Origin: Candidatus Tepidifontimicrobium thermophilum
GTDB taxonomy: Bacteria > Sysuimicrobiota > Sysuimicrobiia > Sysuimicrobiales > Sysuimicrobiaceae
Direction of reading: 5' to 3'
DNA: 40,708 nt
NCBI GenBank assembly: GCA_031296405.1
Contig: JAVKKH010000019.1
Span: forward strand, 1-40,708
Under the pieces are notes generated by a model. The model saw only the letters and a list, made by a program, of their open reading frames with translations. It was not told where the DNA came from and did no database searches. The position numbers and the translations under genes are program-made. Below, piece after piece: positions 24,175 to 32,254 of this stretch; the first letter of the stretch is position 1; the number at the start of each line of letters is the position of its first letter.

Positions 24175-25443
24175 GTGGTGGACCTGAGATCCCTCCGCGA
24201 GGACCCGCAGACGTTCCGGCAGGCGTTGCGGCGTCGGGGCCGGGATCCGTCCCTGGTGGACCAGGCCCTGGAGCTGGACCGCTCGTGGCGGGAGGCGCTG
24301 CAGGAGGTGGAGCGACTGCGGGCGCAGCAGAACCGCGCCAGCGAAGAGGTGGCGCGGCTGGCGCCGGAGGCGCGGGGGCAGAAGATCGCGGAGGTCCGGG
24401 AGCTGGCGGCGCGCCTGAGGGAACTGGAGCCCGAGGTGCGCCGCCGGCGGGAGGAGCTCGAGCGGGTCCTGCTCCTGTTCCCCAACACCCCGCACCCCAC
24501 GGTCCCGGACGGCGTGGGGGAGCAGGACAACGTGGTGGTCCGGACATGGGGGACGCCGCCCCGGTTCGACTTCGAACCCAAGGACCACGTGGAGCTCGGC
24601 CTGCGACTGGGCATCCTGGACTTCGAACGGGCTGCCAAGGTCTCCGGCTCCCGTTTCTACTACCTCCTGGGCAAGGGCGCCCTGCTGGAGATGGCCCTCG
24701 TCCGGTACGCCCTGGACCGTCTGCTGGCCCACGGATTCGTGCCGGTGATCCCGCCGGTGCTGGTGCGGCCGGAGATCATCACGGGCGCGTGGGGCGGGGC
24801 CACCTTCGACCCGCAGCAGACGTACCGCGTGGCGGAGGACGACCTGGCCCTGATCGGGACATCGGAGCAGAGCCTGGCCGGTTTCTACCGAGACGAGGTC
24901 CTGGACGCGCAGCGTCTGCCGGTGCGGTTCGCGGGGATCTCCTGGTGCTTCCGCCGGGAGGCTGGCGCCCACGGCCGCGAGACCCGAGGCCTGTACCGGG
25001 TGCACCAGTTCGACAAGGTGGAGATGTTCTCGTTCGCGCACCCCGAGCGGTCGTGGGAGGAGCACGAGTTCCTGGTGAGCGTGGAGGAGGAGATCCTGCA
25101 GGGGCTCGGGATCCCGTACCGGGTGGTGCTTCTGTGCGCGGGGGACCTGGGCACCGCGTCCGCCAAGACCTACGACCTGGAGGCTTGGATGCCGGGCCGG
25201 GGGGCCTACGGGGAGGTGACCTCCTGCAGCAACACCACGGACTTCCAGGCGCGGCGGCTCAACGTGCGCTTCCGGGAGCGGGGCAGGACGGAGTTCGTCC
25301 ACACCCTGAACGGGACCGCCCTGGCCACGTCGCGCGTGCTCATCGCCCTGCTGGAGAACTACCAGCAGCCGGACGGCAGCGTCCGAATCCCTGAAGCCCT
25401 CGTGCCCTACACGGGCTTCGACCGGGTGGAGCCTGCGGCGTGA
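24175..25443 (+). CDS. serS: Seryl-tRNA synthetase
   Basis: A 422-residue class II synthetase. The N-terminal coiled-coil arm (about residues 25-105, rich in E/R/Q/L) binds the long variable arm of tRNA-Ser. Catalytic motifs: LIGTSEQSLAGFYRDE, motif 2 CFRREAGAHGRETRGLYRVH and motif 3 in NGTALATSRVLIALLENYQQ. GTG at 24175 is followed by a second GTG at 24178 that could equally be used; TTTGGGGGACAGCG precedes. It is the last gene of the T-box operon, separated from serA by 63 bases with no terminator seen. Length is typical. Confidence 0.95.
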   Translation: MVDLRSLREDPQTFRQALRRRGRDPSLVDQALELDRSWREALQEVERLRAQQNRASEEVARLAPEARGQKIAEVRELAARLRELEPEVRRRREELERVLLLFPNTPHPTVPDGVGEQDNVVVRTWGTPPRFDFEPKDHVELGLRLGILDFERAAKVSGSRFYYLLGKGALLEMALVRYALDRLLAHGFVPVIPPVLVRPEIITGAWGGATFDPQQTYRVAEDDLALIGTSEQSLAGFYRDEVLDAQRLPVRFAGISWCFRREAGAHGRETRGLYRVHQFDKVEMFSFAHPERSWEEHEFLVSVEEEILQGLGIPYRVVLLCAGDLGTASAKTYDLEAWMPGRGAYGEVTSCSNTTDFQARRLNVRFRERGRTEFVHTLNGTALATSRVLIALLENYQQPDGSVRIPEALVPYTGFDRVEPAA

Positions 25444-25453
25444 CGGGGCCGCC

Positions 25454-25945
25454 GTGGAGTCCTTCGAGGAACTCGTGAGGCGAGGCGAGGAGGCCCTCGC
25501 GCAGGGCGCGTGGCACCGCGCGGAGGAGTGCTTCCGGGAAGCCGTGGCGCTGCGCCCGACGTCCGCCCACGCCCACAGCAGGCTCGGGGTGGCCCTAGCC
25601 CGCCAGGGGCGGTACGAGGAGGCGCTGGCCAGCTTCCGGGAGGCCCTGCAGTTAGACCCCCTTTACGCACCCGCCTACTGCAACATCGGCACCGTCCACG
25701 GCGAGCGGGGCGACCTGGAGGAAGCGGTCCGGGCGTACCGGAAGGCCCTGGAGCTGGATCCCGACTACGCGGTGGCGCACCAGAACCTGGCCGCGGTGTA
25801 CAAGCGGCTGGGCCGGTACGAGGAGTTCGTACGCCACATGAAGCGGGCCACGCGGCTGGCCGCACGGGGGCCCAGGGTCGCGGGCCGGCCGGGATGCCTG
25901 GTCACCCTCCTGGCAGTGGGAGCGGTCCTGTGGTGGGGTCGGTGA
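25454..25945 (+). CDS. TPR-repeat protein with C-terminal membrane segment
   Basis: A 163-residue protein with about three and a half tetratricopeptide repeats: EEALAQGAWHRAEECFREAV, HSRLGVALARQGRYEEALAS, NIGTVHGERGDLEEAVRAYR and NLAAVYKRLGRYEEFVRHMK. It ends in a short hydrophobic stretch, PGCLVTLLAVGAVLWWGR, that could anchor it in the membrane. TPRs mediate protein-protein contacts; the partner is unknown. The GTG start at 25454 is ten bases after serS, so it may be in the same transcript. Its 3' end overlaps the convergent GNAT-like gene by 44 bases. Confidence 0.85.
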   Translation: MESFEELVRRGEEALAQGAWHRAEECFREAVALRPTSAHAHSRLGVALARQGRYEEALASFREALQLDPLYAPAYCNIGTVHGERGDLEEAVRAYRKALELDPDYAVAHQNLAAVYKRLGRYEEFVRHMKRATRLAARGPRVAGRPGCLVTLLAVGAVLWWGR

Positions 25946-26627
25946 ACGCCCCGGGAGGCCTACGCCCGCCAGTCACGGCCTGGGGGGCGGCAGCCTGCGT
26001 CGCGAAGGAGGGGTAGGGGAACGCGACTCCGCAGCGGCGCTGCAGTCGAAGGCGGACTGTGGGCCACTCGCTGTGCAGGAGGCGGTAGACGAGGGTGTCG
26101 TGCACGCGGCCGTCCCGCGCCACGTCCGCGGCGGCCTGGAACGCCTCCACAGAAGCCCCCAGCTTGTGGAGGGCGGCCCGAGCGGCCAGGTTGGCCACAG
26201 ACGTCCTCCACCGTACGCGGGGCAGGCGGAGGTCGTCAAAGGCCAGACCCAGCAGCAGCAGCATCGTCTCGGGAAATACAACCCCTCCGCGGTAGGGGGG
26301 CAGCAGCAGGGTGCAGCACACCTCCCCGCACCGTTGCACGGGCCTCAGGTCCACGAGGCCCGTAATGCCGGCCGGTGCGAGGTTGCTCCTGAGCCGGATC
26401 ACGTACGCCCGGATGCCCGGTCGGCGCAGCAACCGCCGTAGATACGCACGGGTCCCCTCCACCGTGCGGTCGTCCGGCCAGTCCAGCATGTTGCGGAACA
26501 GGGCAGGGCTCCACACGGAGGCGAGCTCCGCGGCGTCCGCGCTGGACAGGTTCTGCAACACCACCCACCGCCCCACCAACGGGAAAAGCAGGTCAGCCGG
26601 CAGGCGGCGGGCGGCGTGGGGTCCCAC
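25902..26627 (-). CDS. GNAT-type acetyltransferase-like protein
   Basis: A 241-residue protein. The middle resembles RimJ/RimL-type GNAT N-acetyltransferases: GITGLVDLRPVQRCGEVCCT, a region LLPPYRGGVVFPETMLLLLG, and VANLAARAALHKLGASVEAF (family pattern N..A.r..eklGF). The canonical acetyl-CoA loop R/Q-x-x-G-x-G/A is degenerate, so activity is uncertain. GTG start at 26627, six bases before the end of the protease gene upstream, whose stop lies in its ribosome site TGAGGG. The C-terminal 60 residues are Pro/Ala-rich and partly overlap the TPR gene on the other strand. Confidence 0.65.
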   Translation of the reverse strand: MGPHAARRLPADLLFPLVGRWVVLQNLSSADAAELASVWSPALFRNMLDWPDDRTVEGTRAYLRRLLRRPGIRAYVIRLRSNLAPAGITGLVDLRPVQRCGEVCCTLLLPPYRGGVVFPETMLLLLGLAFDDLRLPRVRWRTSVANLAARAALHKLGASVEAFQAAADVARDGRVHDTLVYRLLHSEWPTVRLRLQRRCGVAFPYPSFATQAAAPQAVTGGRRPPGAFTDPTTGPLPLPGG

Positions 26628-26632
26628 GGCCC

Positions 26633-27745
26633 TCAGTCGCGCAGCTCGGACCGCAGCCGGATCAGGTGCAACAGGTCGCTACGGGTGAGGATCCCCACCA
26701 GCTCGCCGCCTGCGTCCAGCACCAGGAGGCGGCCCACCCCCGCCTGCACCATCCGGGCGAGGGCGTCGTACGCGGGCGCCTCCGGCCGCACCGTTTGGGC
26801 CCGGTCGATGGGGGTCATGGCCTCGCGCACGCGGGTGGTGGACCACCTCTCCCGGGGCACCTGCTTCAGGTCGTGCAGGGTGAGGATGCCCAGCAGCCGA
26901 TCCCCGTAGACGACCGGGTAGCCGCCGTGCTTGCGGGGCAGGAAGTAGCCGGCCACCGCTTCCTCCAGGGTAAGGTCGGCTTCCAGGGTGACGGGGTCAG
27001 GAGTCATGATGTCCCGTACCCGCACGCCCCGCAGGGCGTGTTGCAGGAGCATCTGCTGGTAAGAGGTCCCCGCGCCCTGGTCCAGGAACCAACCGATGAG
27101 GACGAGCCACAGGCCGTCGATGGGGCGGCCGGTGAAGATGGCCAGCACCCCCAGGGCGATGAAGGCCGCTGCGGTGGCGTGGCCGAGGGAGGTGCTGACG
27201 CGGGTGGCGCGCTCGAGGCCGAGGAAGGACCACAGGATCGCCCGCAGCACCCGCCCGCCGTCCAGGGGAAAGGCGGGCAGGAGGTTGAAGGCGGCCAGCA
27301 GGAGGTTCACGGAGGACAGGTACCCCATCAGGGCCGTGGCGGGCACCGGGTCTCCAGAAGGGGTGAGGAGCCGGAAGAGGCCGGCCAGCAACAGCGACGT
27401 GGCCGGACCTGCCAGAGCCACCCACAGCTCGTGCGCGGGCCGCTCGGGCTCCCGCGCGATCTGCGCCACCCCGCCGAAAAGGAACAAAGTAATGCTGCGG
27501 GTGGGGATGCGGAAGTGCCTGGCCACCAGGGCGTGGCCCAGCTCGTGGACCAGCACGGACGCGAAGAGCAGCAGCGCGCCAGCAAACCCCATGGTCCAGT
27601 AGGTCTCCACGGGCAGGCCGGGGATACGCTGCGGGAAAATCCCCCGGGCCAGGGACCAAGCGATGGCCCACACCGCCAGGAACCACGTGGCGTGCACCTG
27701 CACGGTGATCCCCAGTAGGCGGCCGACGCGAATCGAACCCGTCAT
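26633..27745 (-). CDS. M50-family membrane zinc metalloprotease with CBS pair
   Basis: A 370-residue site-2-protease-type enzyme. The zinc motif HELGH is at residues 67-71 and the third ligand Asp162 is in NLLPAFPLDGGRVLRAI. About six hydrophobic segments surround these. Residues about 245-370 are two CBS motifs (VRDIMTPDPVTLEADLTLEE; VREAMTPIDRAQTVRPEAPA) that bind adenine nucleotides and probably gate the protease. Members cleave membrane-embedded regulators; the substrate is unknown. ATG start at 27745. The downstream GNAT-like gene is translationally coupled. Confidence 0.93.
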   Translation of the reverse strand: MTGSIRVGRLLGITVQVHATWFLAVWAIAWSLARGIFPQRIPGLPVETYWTMGFAGALLLFASVLVHELGHALVARHFRIPTRSITLFLFGGVAQIAREPERPAHELWVALAGPATSLLLAGLFRLLTPSGDPVPATALMGYLSSVNLLLAAFNLLPAFPLDGGRVLRAILWSFLGLERATRVSTSLGHATAAAFIALGVLAIFTGRPIDGLWLVLIGWFLDQGAGTSYQQMLLQHALRGVRVRDIMTPDPVTLEADLTLEEAVAGYFLPRKHGGYPVVYGDRLLGILTLHDLKQVPRERWSTTRVREAMTPIDRAQTVRPEAPAYDALARMVQAGVGRLLVLDAGGELVGILTRSDLLHLIRLRSELRD

Positions 27746-27901
27746 CCCACGACCTCCGGAGCCGGGTGTTCAGCGGGGATTTCACCACGGGGGCCGGCGC
27801 TCCCTGCGGTTGTGCTAGCATCCTGGCGGGAATAGCGGGCCAGACGACACCGTTCCCATGACGCGAGGCCCGAAACCTGAAGCGGAGGAGGTTCAGCGAC
27901 G
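27746..27901. promoter_or_regulatory. Divergent promoter region, M50 protease / thioredoxin
   Basis: A 156-base region. On the plus strand TGCTAGCAT (27813-27821) is an extended -10 (TG-n-TAGCAT) that would start the trxA transcript near 27828, giving a leader of about 74 bases with GCGGAGGAGGTT as ribosome site. No clear promoter for the protease was seen. Confidence 0.45.
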
Positions 27902-28237
27902 ATGGGCAAGCCCGTAGAGGTCACCGACGAGAGCTTCGAGCGCGAGGTGCTGGAGGCGCAGCTGCCCACGGTGGTGGACTTCTGGGCGGCGTGGTGCGGC
28001 CCCTGTCGCATGATCGCTCCCATCGTGGAGGAGCTAGCGCGGGAGTACGAGGGCCGGGTGAAGTTTGCCAAGCTGGACGTGGACCGCAACCCGTCCACCG
28101 CGGTGCGCTACAACATCCTGTCCATCCCCACCCTGGGCGTGTTCAAGGGCGGACAGCTGGTCGAGCGCATCATCGGGTACATGCCCAAGGCCGAGCTCAA
28201 GCGCCGGATCGAGGCCGCGGTGGGCGCTACCGTGTAG
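27902..28237 (+). CDS. trxA: Thioredoxin
   Basis: A 111-residue canonical thioredoxin with the active site WCGPC (Cys32, Cys35) in VVDFWAAWCGPCRMIAP, the buried Asp in VVDFW, and the cis-proline loop SIPTLGVFKGG. It reduces protein disulfides in the cytoplasm and is recycled by the thioredoxin reductase encoded convergently 360 bases away. The ATG at 27902 has GGAGGAGG upstream. Its last 11 bases overlap the DUF4282 gene on the opposite strand. Confidence 0.95.
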   Translation: MGKPVEVTDESFEREVLEAQLPTVVDFWAAWCGPCRMIAPIVEELAREYEGRVKFAKLDVDRNPSTAVRYNILSIPTLGVFKGGQLVERIIGYMPKAELKRRIEAAVGATV

Positions 28238-28541
28238 TGTCCGCGGCCCGGCGCGCCAGCTCCGAGACGGCCTCGTGGATCCGGAAGACCACCACCAGCG
28301 CCTCGAGGGCCAGCCGGAGGAGGGCACACCCCAGGAGGAACCCCAGGGGTGCCGTCACGAGGCCCAGCAGGGCGGGCGGGCCGCCCCGCACCAGGGCGGC
28401 CAGGAGGAAGGCCAGGGACCAGAAGGCCAGCAGGGCCACTCCGGCGGCGTAGACCCAGCGGGCCACCCGCAGGGTGACCATCCGTTCGAAGGAGAGGTCG
28501 AACAGGGACGCAAGGAAGGAGACTCCTTCCGGATCGCGCAC
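28227..28541 (-). CDS. DUF4282 family membrane protein
   Basis: A 104-residue protein of the DUF4282 type: FLASLFDLSFERMVTLRVAR, a first helix VYAAGVALLAFWSLAFLLAA, a second helix LLGLVTAPLGFLLGCALLRL and the C-terminal ALEALVVVFRIHEAV. Function unknown. GTG at 28541 has GGAGG five bases upstream. It follows trxB on the same strand after 52 bases and overlaps trxA convergently by 11. Confidence 0.82.
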   Translation of the reverse strand: MRDPEGVSFLASLFDLSFERMVTLRVARWVYAAGVALLAFWSLAFLLAALVRGGPPALLGLVTAPLGFLLGCALLRLALEALVVVFRIHEAVSELARRAADTTR

Positions 28542-28593
28542 AGCGGCCTCCGTTTTCGCGAAGGGTTCGGCGCGTGTGCGGGCACGTCCTCCG

Positions 28594-29514
28594 TCAGTCC
28601 TGCTGCGCCAGCCAGCGCTCCGCCTCGATGGCCGCCTGACACCCGTACCCCGCCGCGGTCACCGCCTGCCGGTAGGTGTGATCGTGCACGTCGCCTGCGG
28701 CGAATACCCCCTCCACGCTGGTCATCGTCCCCCGTTTGAGGACCACGTAGCCGGCGGCGTCCAGCTCCAGCTGGCCTCGGAACAGGTCGGTGTTGGGAAT
28801 GTGACCGATGGCCACGAACACCCCGTCCGTGGCCAGCTCCCAGGTCTGCCCCGTCTGAGTGTGGCGCAGGCGCACCCCGGTCACGCGGGAGTCTTCCCCC
28901 AGGATCTCTTCCACCACGTGGTTCCACACGAACTCGATCTTGGGGTTGCGGAAGGCGCGGTCCTGCAGGATCCGGCTGGCGCGGAGCTGATCCCGTCGGT
29001 GCACGACCCGCACGGACTCCGCCAGGTTGGCCAGGTACAACGCTTCCTCCATGGCGGTGTCCCCGCCTCCTATCACCACCACCCGCTTGCCGCGGAAGAA
29101 GAACCCGTCGCAGGTGGCGCAGGTGCTCACGCCCCGGCCGAGGTACCGGGTCTCCGACGGCAGGCCCAGCATGCGGGCCCGCGCGCCCGTGGCCACGATG
29201 ACGGCCCGGGCCTCGTACACTTCGCCGTTCCCCGCCTGGATCCGGAAGGGGCGGGTGCGGAAGTCCACCGCCACCGCGTCCTCCGGAACGAACTCCGCCC
29301 CCACCCGCTGGGCCTGGCGGCGCATCTGCTGCATGAGCTCCGGCCCCAGGATGGGCTCCGCAAATCCGGGGTAGTTCTCCACCTCGGTAGTGAGCATGAG
29401 CTGGCCCCCGGGCTGGGAGCCCTCCAGGACCAGGGGGTGCAGGTTCGCCCGGGCCGCGTAGATGGCCGCGGTCAGGCCCGCGGGCCCGGAACCCAGGATC
29501 ACGAGATCACGCAT
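28594..29514 (-). CDS. trxB: Thioredoxin reductase
   Basis: A 306-residue flavoprotein. FAD motif [20 protein letters not shown], the redox disulfide CATC (Cys132, Cys135), the NADPH motif [20 protein letters not shown] and the C-terminal FAD contact [15 protein letters not shown] are all present. It transfers electrons from NADPH to thioredoxin. The ATG at 29514 has GGAGGGCACAGCG before it. It is clustered with trxA (convergent) and DUF4282 (same strand). Confidence 0.95.
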   Translation of the reverse strand: MRDLVILGSGPAGLTAAIYAARANLHPLVLEGSQPGGQLMLTTEVENYPGFAEPILGPELMQQMRRQAQRVGAEFVPEDAVAVDFRTRPFRIQAGNGEVYEARAVIVATGARARMLGLPSETRYLGRGVSTCATCDGFFFRGKRVVVIGGGDTAMEEALYLANLAESVRVVHRRDQLRASRILQDRAFRNPKIEFVWNHVVEEILGEDSRVTGVRLRHTQTGQTWELATDGVFVAIGHIPNTDLFRGQLELDAAGYVVLKRGTMTSVEGVFAAGDVHDHTYRQAVTAAGYGCQAAIEAERWLAQQD

Positions 29515-29628
29515 CGCTGTGCCCTCCGCGTCGCCGGGTTAGCCGGACCGCACGGTGCAACGCTCCGGGGGTCCGGAGGATTCCCGAACTGGGGTATAAA
29601 CCTAAGCAGGAACGGCCCGGGGGTCGGG

Positions 29629-30423
29629 ATGTCGAACGCGCGCTTCCGCACCGACGTCGATTACTACGAGGTCCTACAGGTACACCCCAGCGCCCATCCT
29701 GCCGTCATCCGCAAAGTCTACCACGTGCTCATGCTGGAGCTGAAGCACCACCCGGACCTGGGCGGGGACGTGGAGCGGGCGCAGTTGATCAACGAGGCGT
29801 TCGCGGTGCTGTCGGACCCGCAGCGGCGGCAGGAGTACGATCGGTTCCGGGCGGAAGTGGGGCTGCGCACGGAATCGCCCGGGGCAGCCCGCACCGCCCC
29901 GGAGCAGGGAGCAGACCCGGACGTCCACGCGGCACTCCTGGAGCAGATCCAGGAGGCCATGACGGCTCTGTCCGCGTGGCCGCCCCGCAAGACGCCGCCG
30001 CCCTTCTGCCGCGGCCGCGCGGCAGGGGTCGAGGTGGGGCCGCTGTCCCGGGTGCATGGGTTCCGATACACGGGGTCCATCCGAAGCGCGCAGGAGAAGC
30101 TGGGCGAGGAGCTGGAGTTCCGCACGTACGCGCGGCCGTCGGGGGACCTGCGCATGGTGGTGGTCGCGGCCCGCGGGACGCTGGTGGCGGGCATGCTGTG
30201 CGGCGCACCGGAGCAGCTGGCCCCCGACGTGGTCCGGGCGTTCGCCGCGGAGGTCACTGGCGGCGAGGTGGATGTGGAGGCGGTGGCGCGCCTGCTGCAC
30301 GCGGTGGAGTACCTGGACTCCGGAGACCGGCGACGGCGGACGCGGGCGCTGGACCTGTGGCTGGCCTGCGCGACCCGGGAGCCGCACCAGAGCTGCCTCG
30401 TGCTGAGCGCGTACCCGCTCTAG
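29629..30423 (+). CDS. J-domain (DnaJ-like) protein with unknown C-terminal region
   Basis: A 264-residue protein. Residues 9-75 form a J domain: DVDYYEVLQVHPSAHPAVIR, the HPD in LKHHPDLGGD, and NEAFAVLSDPQRRQEYDRFR. Such domains stimulate Hsp70 ATPase. There is no Gly/Phe region, zinc finger or DnaJ C-terminal domain; the remaining 160 residues, with a low-complexity Pro/Arg stretch near 120-130, match nothing I recognise. It is therefore a specialised co-chaperone, not DnaJ. ATG at 29629; a TATAAA at 29595-29600 could be its -10. No dnaK or grpE nearby. Confidence 0.82.
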   Translation: MSNARFRTDVDYYEVLQVHPSAHPAVIRKVYHVLMLELKHHPDLGGDVERAQLINEAFAVLSDPQRRQEYDRFRAEVGLRTESPGAARTAPEQGADPDVHAALLEQIQEAMTALSAWPPRKTPPPFCRGRAAGVEVGPLSRVHGFRYTGSIRSAQEKLGEELEFRTYARPSGDLRMVVVAARGTLVAGMLCGAPEQLAPDVVRAFAAEVTGGEVDVEAVARLLHAVEYLDSGDRRRRTRALDLWLACATREPHQSCLVLSAYPL

Positions 30424-30432
30424 AGCGCCGGC

Positions 30433-31581
30433 GTGGCGGCCCGTCCCTCCGAAGGCTCTCAGGGGACCCTGCGGGAGGTCGCCCTGCTGTTCCTCAAGCT
30501 CGGCCTGGTCGGCTTCGGCGGGCCCGCGGCGCACATCGCTCTCATGCACGAAGACGTGGTCCGCCGGCGGCGGTGGGTCTCCGAGGCCGAGTTCCTGGAC
30601 CTCGTGGGTGCGACGAACCTGATCCCCGGCCCCAACTCCACCGAGCTCGCCATCCACCTGGGGTACCGCCGGGCGGGCTGGCCAGGGTTGGTGGCCGCGG
30701 GCGGCTGCTTCATCCTGCCCGCTTTTCTGGCCGCGCTGGGCTGCGCCTGGGCGTACGTGCGGTACGGCAGCCTGCCGCAGGTGGCCTCCGCCCTGTACGG
30801 CGCGAAGCCGGCCATCGTGGCGGTGGTGGCCGTGGCTCTGTGGGGGCTGGGGCGGGCGGCTTTGAAGGACGGGCTCACTTTGGGGCTGGCGGGTGCGGTA
30901 CTGGTGTTGTGGCTGCGGGGAGCTCACGAGCTGGCGCTCCTGTTCGGTGCGGGGATCGTCGCCATGGCCGCACGAGGGCGGACCGGGGGTGTGGTGGCGT
31001 TGCTGCCGCTGGCGGCGCCGGCGGCGACCGCCGCCCCCGCCGCGGTGCCCTTCCAGTTGGGCACCCTGTTCTTCACCTTCCTGAAGATCGGATCGGTCCT
31101 GTTCGGCAGCGGGTACGTGCTGCTGGCCTTTCTGCACGCGGACTTCGTGGTCCGGCTGGGCTGGCTTTCCGACGGGCAGCTGTTGGACGCGGTGGCGGTG
31201 GGGCAGGTGACGCCGGGCCCGGTGTTTACCACCGCCACGTTCGTGGGTTACCTGCTGGGAGGGCTTCCCGGCGCTGCGGTGGCCACGGCCGGGATCTTCC
31301 TGCCGGCCTTTGTGTTCGTGGCTGCTACGCACCCCCTGGTCCCCCGCATGCGACGCTTCAAATTCGCCTCCGGGTTCCTGGACGGCGCGAACGCGGCCTC
31401 GTGGGCGCTGATGGCGGGCGTGAGCCTGCGCCTGGCCCAGGCCTCGCTGACCGACGGGGTGACCGTGGTCCTGGCGGTCGGGGCCTTGCTGCTGCTGTGG
31501 CGGCGGGTAAACTCCGCGTGGGTGGTGCTGGGCTGCGGGGCCGTGGGAGTTCTCACGCGGGAGCTCGTGACACGGCTGTGA
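30433..31581 (+). CDS. chrA: Chromate transporter family protein (two CHR domains)
   Basis: A 382-residue polytopic protein with two homologous CHR halves. The first half has FLKLGLVGFGGPAAHIALMH and ATNLIPGPNSTELAIHLGYR; the second has FLKIGSVLFGSGYVLLAFLH and VGQVTPGPVFTTATFVGYLL. Long-chain CHR proteins export chromate or possibly transport sulfate-like oxyanions; actual substrate unknown. GTG at 30433 starts ten bases after the J-domain gene. A sulfur-type importer is encoded 5 kb downstream, but no link is shown. Confidence 0.9.
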   Translation: MAARPSEGSQGTLREVALLFLKLGLVGFGGPAAHIALMHEDVVRRRRWVSEAEFLDLVGATNLIPGPNSTELAIHLGYRRAGWPGLVAAGGCFILPAFLAALGCAWAYVRYGSLPQVASALYGAKPAIVAVVAVALWGLGRAALKDGLTLGLAGAVLVLWLRGAHELALLFGAGIVAMAARGRTGGVVALLPLAAPAATAAPAAVPFQLGTLFFTFLKIGSVLFGSGYVLLAFLHADFVVRLGWLSDGQLLDAVAVGQVTPGPVFTTATFVGYLLGGLPGAAVATAGIFLPAFVFVAATHPLVPRMRRFKFASGFLDGANAASWALMAGVSLRLAQASLTDGVTVVLAVGALLLLWRRVNSAWVVLGCGAVGVLTRELVTRL

Positions 31582-31629
31582 AACCGTCCCCGCATCCTGG
31601 GGGGTAGGCCGGGTGGAGGAGGTGAGGGC

Positions 31630-32088
31630 ATGCGCAGGCTTTCCGCGGTGGTGGGTCTGGGGGTTTTCCTGACGCTGGCCTCCGCAGCGCTCGCGCAGTC
31701 CTACAAGGCCGGGGAGTACCAGGTAGGCGCGCCCGCGTCAGAGCCGAAGTGGAGGGTCCAGGCGCGGACGGGGGCCACCCACGCGGGATTTGCCGCCGCG
31801 GCGGCTGCTGCCTCGTCGGTGGACCAACACCTGGGCCACGCCTTGAACTGCATCGAGGGCTCCAGGGGCAAGAACTTCAACGCCAGCTGGGGACACGTCT
31901 GCCAGGGCCAGGGCGACGGCCTGCTGGTGGACCTGCGGGCAGACCGTGCGGGCGCGGCGTGGCTGCTGGTGGCGGAGGCCGCAGACCAGCTGGCCGTGGC
32001 CGGGATCCGGGCCCGCGACCTGGCACAGAAAAAGAACGCAAGCCGGGGCGTGGCGGAGCTGTTGCGCCTGATCGCGGAGAGCCGCTAG
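31630..32088 (+). CDS. Exported small His/Cys-containing protein, unknown
   Basis: A 152-residue protein with a clear Sec signal, AVVGLGVFLTLASAALAQ (probable cleavage after residue 22). The mature part has an Ala-rich helix, then H51, H67, H70 and C74 (DQHLGHALNCIEG), H89 and C91 (SWGHVCQGQGDG). The two cysteines could form a disulfide, or these residues could bind a metal or haem. No family recognised. ATG at 31630 has GGAGGAGGTGAGGGC upstream. It lies just before the cytochrome c assembly genes, which have their own promoter. Confidence 0.75.
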   Translation: MRRLSAVVGLGVFLTLASAALAQSYKAGEYQVGAPASEPKWRVQARTGATHAGFAAAAAAASSVDQHLGHALNCIEGSRGKNFNASWGHVCQGQGDGLLVDLRADRAGAAWLLVAEAADQLAVAGIRARDLAQKKNASRGVAELLRLIAESR

Positions 32089-32105
32089 GCCGGGCGAAGG
32101 TATTG

Positions 32106-32134
32106 TTGAGAGCTCCCCGGAACCAGGCTACTGT
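32106..32134 (+). promoter_or_regulatory. Promoter of the small ORF-ccmF-ccmH operon
   Basis: -35 TTGAGA (32106-32111), an exact 17-base spacer and -10 TACTGT (32129-32134). Predicted start near 32141. It follows the exported-protein stop by 17 bases. Confidence 0.6.
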
Positions 32135-32158
32135 AGTAGCGCGGTCCCGAGGGAGATC

Positions 32159-32254
32159 ATGGAGCTACGCGTCCTCGCCCCGCGGCGGGCTCACCCGCCC
32201 GCGGGCCCCGCAAACCCCCAACGACTGCCCCGCGCCGCGGAGGGGGTGCAGTGA
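32159..32254 (+). CDS. 31-residue small ORF translationally coupled to ccmF
   Basis: A complete ORF, ATG with GAGGGAG three bases upstream, encoding a 31-residue basic, proline-rich peptide (MELRVLAPRRAHPPAGPANP then QRLPRAAEGVQ). It is the first start after the predicted promoter, and its TGA overlaps the ccmF GTG (GTGA), with the ccmF ribosome site GGAGGGGGTG inside its end. It has no membrane segment, so it is not CcmD. It may be a coupling or leader peptide; a strong GC hairpin lies in its middle (about 32176-32203). Coding status is inferred from ribosome site and coupling only. Confidence 0.45.
   Translation: MELRVLAPRRAHPPAGPANPQRLPRAAEGVQ

Noticed and set aside
22846..25302. 818-codon open frame antisense to serA and serS
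   Set aside because: Low-complexity His/Gln/Pro-rich translation opposite two unmistakable enzymes; shadow frame.
26633..27745. CBS-containing M50 gene as the missing third subunit of phenylphosphate synthase
   Set aside because: It is a full membrane metalloprotease with HELGH and DGGR, 13 kb away on the other strand; the CBS pair is its own regulatory domain.
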